Of a DNA stretch of 64,000 nucleotides, positions 59,688 to 64,000 are shown piece after piece (within the stretch, counting starts at the first letter, position 1; each line of letters opens with the position of its first letter). Below the pieces are notes generated by a model. It saw only the letters and a list, made by a program, of their open reading frames with translations. It was not told where the DNA came from and did not search any database. The stretch comes from Paractinoplanes maris (GTDB taxonomy: Bacteria > Actinomycetota > Actinomycetes > Mycobacteriales > Micromonosporaceae). The position numbers were made by a program, and so were the translations under genes. The stretch covers positions 553,975-617,974 of the forward strand of contig NZ_JALPVL010000005.1 in NCBI RefSeq assembly GCF_023544465.1. Direction: 5' to 3'.

Positions 59688-60704
59688 ATGAAGGTCACCC
59701 GAGTCGCCGCCGCCGGGCTGGCGGCCGGCATATTTCTGAGCGCGACCGCGTGCGGCTCCGACGACGGCGGCAGCAGCAGCGGCGGGGGCAGTGACAGCGG
59801 CGACGTGACCATCGGCATCGTCGAGCTCAACCTGTCCAACCCGTTCTTCGGCACCCTGCAGAAGGCGACCGAGTCCGCGGCCACGGCCAAGGGCTGGAAG
59901 ACGATGAAGGCCGAGGCCAAGGTGCCCGGCGACTCGGCGACCCAGGTGACCGCCATCGAGAACATGATCGCGAACAAGGTGAAGGCCATCGTGCTCGACC
60001 CGGCCAACCCGACCGCGCTCAACCCGGTGGTCAAGAAGGCCCGCGACCAGGGCATCCTGGTGATCACGGTGAACGCCACGCTCACCCCGATCGAGGGCGC
60101 GGACGCCACCTTCGCCACCGACAACACGGCCGCCGGCAAGCTGATCGGCCAGTGGGCCAAGGCCTCGGCGCCGGCCAAACCGCGGATCGCGATGCTCGAC
60201 TTCGACCTCTCGGACGGCCCGGCCGGCGGCCGCCACAACGGCTTCCTCGAGGGTTACGGCATCAAGGACGGCGACCCGAGCATCGCCGGCTCCGCCCTCA
60301 CCAAGGGCACCATCGAGACCGGGCAGTCCGCGATGGAGAACCTCCTCTCGGCCCACCCCGACATCAACGTGGTCTACACGATCAACGAGCCGGTGGCCCG
60401 CGGCGCCAACACGGCACTCAAGAACAAGGGCCTGGCCGACAAGGCCACCGTGGTCTCGGTCGACGGTGCCTGCAGCGGTGTGCAGGACGTCAAGGACGGC
60501 ATCATCGGCGCGACCGCCATGCAGTTCCCGAGCAAGATGGGCCAGCTCGCCGTCGACGCCATCAGCAAGTACCTGGCCGACGGCACCAAGCCCACGGCCG
60601 GGCTGAACGACTCGGGCACGACGTTGATCACCGACAAGCCGGTGGACGGCCTGGAGTCGCAGACCTCGGATTGGGGTCTGCAGAACTGCTGGGGCGAGAA
60701 GTGA
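59688..60704 (+). CDS. frcB: Sugar ABC transporter substrate-binding lipoprotein
   Basis: A 338-residue binding protein. Lipobox LSATACGSDD gives the lipidated Cys at about 22, followed by a Gly/Ser linker. The type I periplasmic-binding fold matches the ribose/fructose group: VTIGIVELNLSNPFFGTLQ, AIVLDPANPTALNPVVKKARDQGILVITVNA (in part), ATDNTAAGKLIGQW and NINVVYTINEPVARGANTAL-like HPDINVVYTINEPVARGA. The ATG follows ACAGGAGGA. It captures the sugar outside the cell for the permease. The stop overlaps the permease start (GTGA). The symbol is assigned from the operon order frcB-frcC-frcA-frcK. Confidence 0.88.
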   Translation: MKVTRVAAAGLAAGIFLSATACGSDDGGSSSGGGSDSGDVTIGIVELNLSNPFFGTLQKATESAATAKGWKTMKAEAKVPGDSATQVTAIENMIANKVKAIVLDPANPTALNPVVKKARDQGILVITVNATLTPIEGADATFATDNTAAGKLIGQWAKASAPAKPRIAMLDFDLSDGPAGGRHNGFLEGYGIKDGDPSIAGSALTKGTIETGQSAMENLLSAHPDINVVYTINEPVARGANTALKNKGLADKATVVSVDGACSGVQDVKDGIIGATAMQFPSKMGQLAVDAISKYLADGTKPTAGLNDSGTTLITDKPVDGLESQTSDWGLQNCWGEK

Positions 60705-61699
60705 CCCAGCTCGACGACGCGGTCCTCCTGGAGAAGGAGGACCGCGCCGGTCCCCTGCGGGCGGCCCTGTCGAGCCAGACCGCCGGCCCGCTGGCCGCGC
60801 TGGTGCTGGCCGTGGTCATCTTCTCGGCGACGACCGACTCGTTCCTCAACGCCGGCAACCTGTCGCTGATCGCGCAGCAGTCGGTCGTGGTCGGCACGCT
60901 CGCGCTGGGCCAGACGCTGGTCATCCTGACCGCCGGCATCGACCTGTCCAACGGCGCGATCATGGTGCTGGCCTCGGTGGTGATCGGGAACCTGGCCACC
61001 GACGGCAACGTGTTCGGCGCCCTGCTGGCCGGGCTGGCCGTCTGCCTGGTCCTGGGACTGCTCAACGGCGTCCTGGTCGCGCAGTTCTCGCTGCCGCCGT
61101 TCATCGTGACGCTCGGCGTGCTGTCGGTGCTGACCGCGGCCGCCCGGCTGTACACCGACTCGCAGTCGTACCCGATCGACTCGGCGTTCCTGACCGCGCT
61201 GAACGGCGGTCCCACGGTCGGCGGGGTCACCATCACGTACGGCGTGCTGCTGTGGATCGGCTTGACGGCGATCCTGGGTTACGCGCTCACCCAGACCGCC
61301 TGGGGCGTGCGCGTCTACGCGGTCGGCGACAACCCGCGAGCCGCCGCCCTGACCGGCATCAAGGTCAAGCGGGTGCTGCTCAGCGTCTACCTGACGGCCG
61401 CGGTCGTGTACGCGTTCGCCGCCTGGCAGGCACTCGGCCGCACCCCGACGGCCGACCCGAGCGGCTACTCGACGGCCAACCTGGACAGCATCACCGCCGT
61501 CGTGATCGGTGGCACCAGCCTGTTCGGCGGCCGCGGCGGGGTGGTCGGCACGCTGATCGGCGCGCTCATCGTCACCGTGCTGGCCAACGGGCTCACCCAG
61601 GCCGGCATCGACTCGCTCTACCAGCAGGTGGCGACCGGCATCCTGGTCGTGATCGCCGTCGCCGTCGACCACTTCGTGCGAACGAGGCAGACCCGATGA
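60701..61699 (+). CDS. frcC: Sugar ABC transporter permease
   Basis: A 332-residue integral membrane protein with about 8-10 helices. The RbsC/FrcC-type signature is LGQTLVILTAGIDLSNGAIMVLASVV, with VYAVGDNPRAAALTGIKV (the EAA-like loop) and AVVIGGTSLFGGRGGVVGTLIGALI near the end. It makes the sugar channel. GTG start at 60701, coupled to frcB, and the stop overlaps frcA (ATGA). Confidence 0.92.
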   Translation: MTQLDDAVLLEKEDRAGPLRAALSSQTAGPLAALVLAVVIFSATTDSFLNAGNLSLIAQQSVVVGTLALGQTLVILTAGIDLSNGAIMVLASVVIGNLATDGNVFGALLAGLAVCLVLGLLNGVLVAQFSLPPFIVTLGVLSVLTAAARLYTDSQSYPIDSAFLTALNGGPTVGGVTITYGVLLWIGLTAILGYALTQTAWGVRVYAVGDNPRAAALTGIKVKRVLLSVYLTAAVVYAFAAWQALGRTPTADPSGYSTANLDSITAVVIGGTSLFGGRGGVVGTLIGALIVTVLANGLTQAGIDSLYQQVATGILVVIAVAVDHFVRTRQTR

Positions 61700-62466
61700 C
61701 CACTGACGTCGTCCTGCAGGCCCGGGGACTCACCAAGCACTACGGGCACGTCGTCGCCCTCGACAACTGCGACTTCGACCTGCGCGCGGGCGAGATCCTG
61801 GCCGTGATCGGCGACAACGGCGCCGGCAAGTCCACCCTGATCAAGGCGTTGACCGGCGCCGTCGTCCCCGACGCGGGCGAGATCCGGCTCCGCGGTGAGC
61901 CGGTGACCTTCCGCAGCGCCCTCGACGCCCGCCGGGCCGGCATCGAGACCGTCTATCAGGAGCTCGGCGTCGCGCCCGCGCTGGACATCACCCAGAACCT
62001 CTATCTGGGCCGGGAGCAGCGCCGCAAAGGCATCCTGGGCACGGTGTTCCGCAAGCTCGACAAGCCGGCGATGCGGCGGGGTTCGGCCCGGCAGATGGCC
62101 GACCTGGGCATCCGGGTGCAGTCGATCCGGCAGAAGGTCGACACCCTCTCCGGCGGCCAGCGCCAGGCGGTTGCCGTGGCCCGGGTCGCGGCCTGGGCCA
62201 CCAGCGTCGTGATCATGGACGAGCCGACCGCGGCGCTCGGTGTCCGCGAGACCAACCAGGTGCTCCGGCTGATCGAGCGGGTCCGCGAGAACGGGCTGCC
62301 GGTCGTGCTGATCAGCCACAACATGCCCAACGTGTTCGAGGTCGCCGACCGGATCCACATCCACCGGCTCGGGCGGCGCATCGCCGTGGTCGAGCCGGGC
62401 CGCACAACCATGGAGGAGGCCGTCGCCGTGATGACCGGAGCCAAGCAACCGGAGGACCTCGCGTGA
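61696..62466 (+). CDS. frcA: Sugar ABC transporter ATP-binding protein
   Basis: A 256-residue ATPase with a single nucleotide-binding domain, as in FrcA, rather than the double domain of RbsA. Walker A GDNGAGKSTLIK, signature LSGGQRQAVAVARV, Walker B VVIMDEPTAALG, switch His in VLISHNMPNVFEVADRIHIHRLGRR. The phrase SHNMPNVFEVADRIHIHRLG is close to that of rhizobial FrcA. The gene overlaps both neighbours by 4 nt. It powers sugar import through FrcC. Confidence 0.93.
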   Translation: MTTDVVLQARGLTKHYGHVVALDNCDFDLRAGEILAVIGDNGAGKSTLIKALTGAVVPDAGEIRLRGEPVTFRSALDARRAGIETVYQELGVAPALDITQNLYLGREQRRKGILGTVFRKLDKPAMRRGSARQMADLGIRVQSIRQKVDTLSGGQRQAVAVARVAAWATSVVIMDEPTAALGVRETNQVLRLIERVRENGLPVVLISHNMPNVFEVADRIHIHRLGRRIAVVEPGRTTMEEAVAVMTGAKQPEDLA

Positions 62467-63104
62467 CCGGCTACCGACTGGCCGAGCTGATCGAGGCGGC
62501 CGGGCAGCTGGCCGCCGACGGCCGGCGCCGGATCCTCGGCATCACCGGGGCGCCCGGGGCCGGCAAGTCGACACTGGCCCAGCAGCTGACCGAGGCGCTC
62601 GGCGACCGGGCCGTGCTGGTCGGGCTGGACAGCTTCCACCTGTCCAACGCCGAGCTGCACCGCCTGGGCCGGCACGCCCGCAAGGGCGCCGCGGACACGT
62701 TCGACGCGGCCGGATATCAGAACCTGCTGCGGCGGCTGCGACCGCAGACCGACGAGATCGTCTACGCGGCCGAGTTCGACCGCAGCCTCGAGGAGTCGAT
62801 CGCCTGCACCGTCCCGGTGCGCCGGGAGACGCCGCTGATCGTCACCGAGGGCAACTATCTGCTCGTCGACGACGACCGCTGGCGGGCCACGGCCGACCTC
62901 ATCGACGAGATCTGGTACGTCGACCCGGGCGAGGACGTGCGGATGGACCGGCTGATCGCCCGGCACGTCCGCTTCGGGCGCAGCGCGGAGGAGGCGTACG
63001 CCCGCTCGCACGGCTCCGATCAGCGCAATGCCGAGCTGATCGCCTCGACCCGGCCGCTGGCCGACCGCATCGTGCAGATCATCAACGAGAAGGAGCCGGC
63101 ATGA
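62463..63104 (+). CDS. frcK: Uridine-kinase-like sugar kinase, FrcK type
   Basis: A 213-residue P-loop kinase. Walker A GAPGAGKSTLAQQL, substrate/base region VGLDSFHLSNAELHRLGRHARKGAADTFDAAGYQNLLRRL (in part DTFDAAGYQNLL), IVTEGNYLLVDDDRW and a C-terminal Arg-rich segment (DRLIARHVRFGRSAEEAYARSHGSDQRNAELI, in part). The fold is that of phosphoribulokinase/uridine kinase. In the frcBCAK operon of rhizobia the matching gene encodes a putative fructose kinase; the substrate here is inferred from that order. GTG start 62463, coupled to frcA. Confidence 0.82.
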   Translation: MTGYRLAELIEAAGQLAADGRRRILGITGAPGAGKSTLAQQLTEALGDRAVLVGLDSFHLSNAELHRLGRHARKGAADTFDAAGYQNLLRRLRPQTDEIVYAAEFDRSLEESIACTVPVRRETPLIVTEGNYLLVDDDRWRATADLIDEIWYVDPGEDVRMDRLIARHVRFGRSAEEAYARSHGSDQRNAELIASTRPLADRIVQIINEKEPA

Positions 63105-63868
63105 CCGTCCTCGACCTCTTCCGCCTCGACGGCAAGGTCGCAGTCGTCACCGGCGGGAACCGCGGCATCGGCAAGGCGATCGCGCTGGCCCTGGCCGAGG
63201 CGGGCGCGTCCGTCGTGGTGGCCGCCCGCGACGCCGAGCGCAACGAGCAGGCGGTGGCCGAGATCTCCCAGGCCGGGCCGGACGCGCTCCCGGTCACCAC
63301 CGACGTGACCAGCCGGTCGGATCTGGTGCGCCTGCGGGACACCGTGGCCGAGCGGCTGGGCCCGGTCGACGTGCTGATCAACAACGCCGGCGTCGGCATC
63401 CACGGCGAGTCGCTGACCCTCGACGACGAGGGCTGGGACCGGGTGATGGCGACCAACCTGGACGCGGTGTGGAAGGCCAGCCAGGTGATCGGGGAGCAGA
63501 TGGTGGGCCGCCGGGCGGGCGCGATCGTCAACGTCGGCTCGATGTCCGGCATGATCATCAACCGGCCGCAGTGGCACACCCCGTACGGTGTCTCGAAGGC
63601 CGCCGTGCACCACCTGACGCGATCGCTGGCCGCCGAGTGGGCGCCGCACGGCGTCCGGGTCAACGCGATCGCGCCCGGCTACACCAAGACCGAGATCTCC
63701 GACATCGACGACCCGAAGTGGAAGCACTACTGGATCGACGAGGTGCCGATGCGGCGCTACGCCCAGTCGGCCGAGATCGCGCCCTCGGCCCTCTATCTGG
63801 CCAGCGACGCGTCCTCCTTCGTGACCGGCTCGGTGCTGGTCATCGACGGCGGCTACACGCTCTGGTGA
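63101..63868 (+). CDS. Short-chain dehydrogenase/reductase, probable polyol or sugar dehydrogenase
   Basis: A 255-residue classical SDR. NAD(P)-binding TGGNRGIGKAIALALAEAG, NNAGVG, catalytic Ser in NVGSMSGMI, Tyr-x3-Lys in TPYGVSKAAVHHL, and GSVLVIDGGYTLW at the C-terminus. The last gene of the frc-like operon, overlapping frcK by 4 nt. Such SDRs beside fructose-type transporters usually oxidise hexitols or pentitols, producing the ketose (inference). The gene is followed by the IS-like end. Confidence 0.9.
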   Translation: MTVLDLFRLDGKVAVVTGGNRGIGKAIALALAEAGASVVVAARDAERNEQAVAEISQAGPDALPVTTDVTSRSDLVRLRDTVAERLGPVDVLINNAGVGIHGESLTLDDEGWDRVMATNLDAVWKASQVIGEQMVGRRAGAIVNVGSMSGMIINRPQWHTPYGVSKAAVHHLTRSLAAEWAPHGVRVNAIAPGYTKTEISDIDDPKWKHYWIDEVPMRRYAQSAEIAPSALYLASDASSFVTGSVLVIDGGYTLW

Positions 63869-63876
63869 CGCCTTAG

Positions 63877-63898
63877 TAGGACTTTGTTAGGTCTTTGT
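63877..63898. repeat. Tandem 11-bp repeat at the left end of a probable insertion sequence
   Basis: TAGGACTTTGT (63877-63887) and TAGGTCTTTGT (63888-63898) are adjacent and differ at one base. They begin 9 nt after the SDR stop in DNA clearly poorer in GC than its surroundings and lead into a transposase-like start. They may be part of the terminal binding sequence of the element. Confidence 0.5.
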
Positions 63899-63944
63899 GG
63901 TGTGTCGCTTGTAGCGGTCGTGTGGTGATGGTTGGCTGCCCGGT

Positions 63945-64000
63945 GTGGATGAGGGCAGGTTGGAGCAGGTCCGGGTGCAGCTCCAGGAGTTCGCTGCTGA
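63945..64000 (+). mobile_element. 5' end of a probable IS701-type transposase (runs off right edge)
   Basis: Only 18 codons are visible: GTG, then VDEGRLEQVRVQLQEFAA. This resembles the usual start of IS701-family transposases in actinomycetes (xELxxVRxxLExFAAE). The lower GC content and the repeats in the 70 nt before it support a mobile element inserted behind the frc operon. The call is tentative because the catalytic domain lies outside. Confidence 0.5.

Noticed and set aside
1..64000. tRNA, rRNA, riboswitch or prophage genes
   Set aside because: I saw no cloverleaf-like T-loop (GGTTCGAATCC), no rRNA-like segments, no recognisable riboswitch core and no phage structural genes. Very small RNAs cannot be excluded without a covariance-model search.

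Overview
The window is very GC-rich coding DNA with dense, overlapping genes (ATGA, GTGA and TGATG stop/start junctions), many GTG starts, and actinobacterial families: two GAF-ANTAR proteins, two STAS-like/HATPase proteins, DUF5994, an ECF41 sigma factor, a mycobacterial-type acyl desaturase/reductase pair and a LuxR-type AAA regulator. This points to a Micromonosporaceae-like actinomycete, with Actinoplanes the most likely kind (inference from gene content, not a database match). I saw no rRNA, tRNA, CRISPR array or prophage. The only mobile DNA is the start of a probable IS701-type transposase at the right edge.

Layout. 1-3850 (minus): a five-gene operon of ABC ATPase, ABC-2 permease, a multi-pass membrane protein, an OmpR-type response regulator and its kinase (cut by the left edge). 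3987-7582: a PucR regulator divergent from a ferredoxin-type reductase and a fatty acid desaturase. 7587-11512: a YdcF protein, then a beta-lactamase-fold membrane protein translationally coupled to a NarL-type two-component system, with a perfect inverted repeat upstream. 11589-15312: an ALF-repeat Tat protein coupled to an MFS transporter carrying in-frame 51-bp repeats, a methyltransferase and a DUF3224 protein. 15430-21081: a secreted beta-propeller protein divergent from a processive GT2 synthase, a UDP-GlcNAc 2-epimerase and a secreted DUF2334 deacetylase-like protein, closed by a 15-bp hairpin terminator. This is a candidate exopolysaccharide locus. 21134-27794: assorted metabolic and repair genes (SnoaL/TetR pair, EEP phosphatase, GNATs, GIY-YIG, sulfotransferase, HAD, topoisomerase IB).

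27958-36394: a membrane-embedded patatin-like lipase, an RraA-like protein, an MFS exporter with MarR, and a glutamine-synthetase-like enzyme, LysR and succinate-semialdehyde dehydrogenase set that suggests polyamine/GABA use. 36518-42170: a signalling island of DUF5994, two STAS-like/HATPase fusion proteins around two tandem GAF-ANTAR antiterminators, and an ECF sigma/RskA-type anti-sigma pair. 42435-51008: secreted M28 peptidase, lipoprotein, SGNH hydrolase, a serine hydrolase-APC permease-amidase operon and small cytoplasmic proteins. 51045-57012 (minus): a small ORF and LuxR-AAA regulator, an FAD oxidoreductase, an ECF41 sigma factor with its characteristic -35 motif, and a secreted protein. 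57121-63868: a lipoprotein serine hydrolase, then a ROK repressor divergent from a fructose-type frcBCAK transport operon ending in an SDR dehydrogenase.

The strongest candidates for a less-described system are the GT2/epimerase/DUF2334/propeller locus and the STAS-HATPase/GAF-ANTAR/ECF island. The first would make, deacetylate and possibly bind a surface amino-sugar polymer. The second appears to combine sigma-factor partner switching with RNA-level antitermination.
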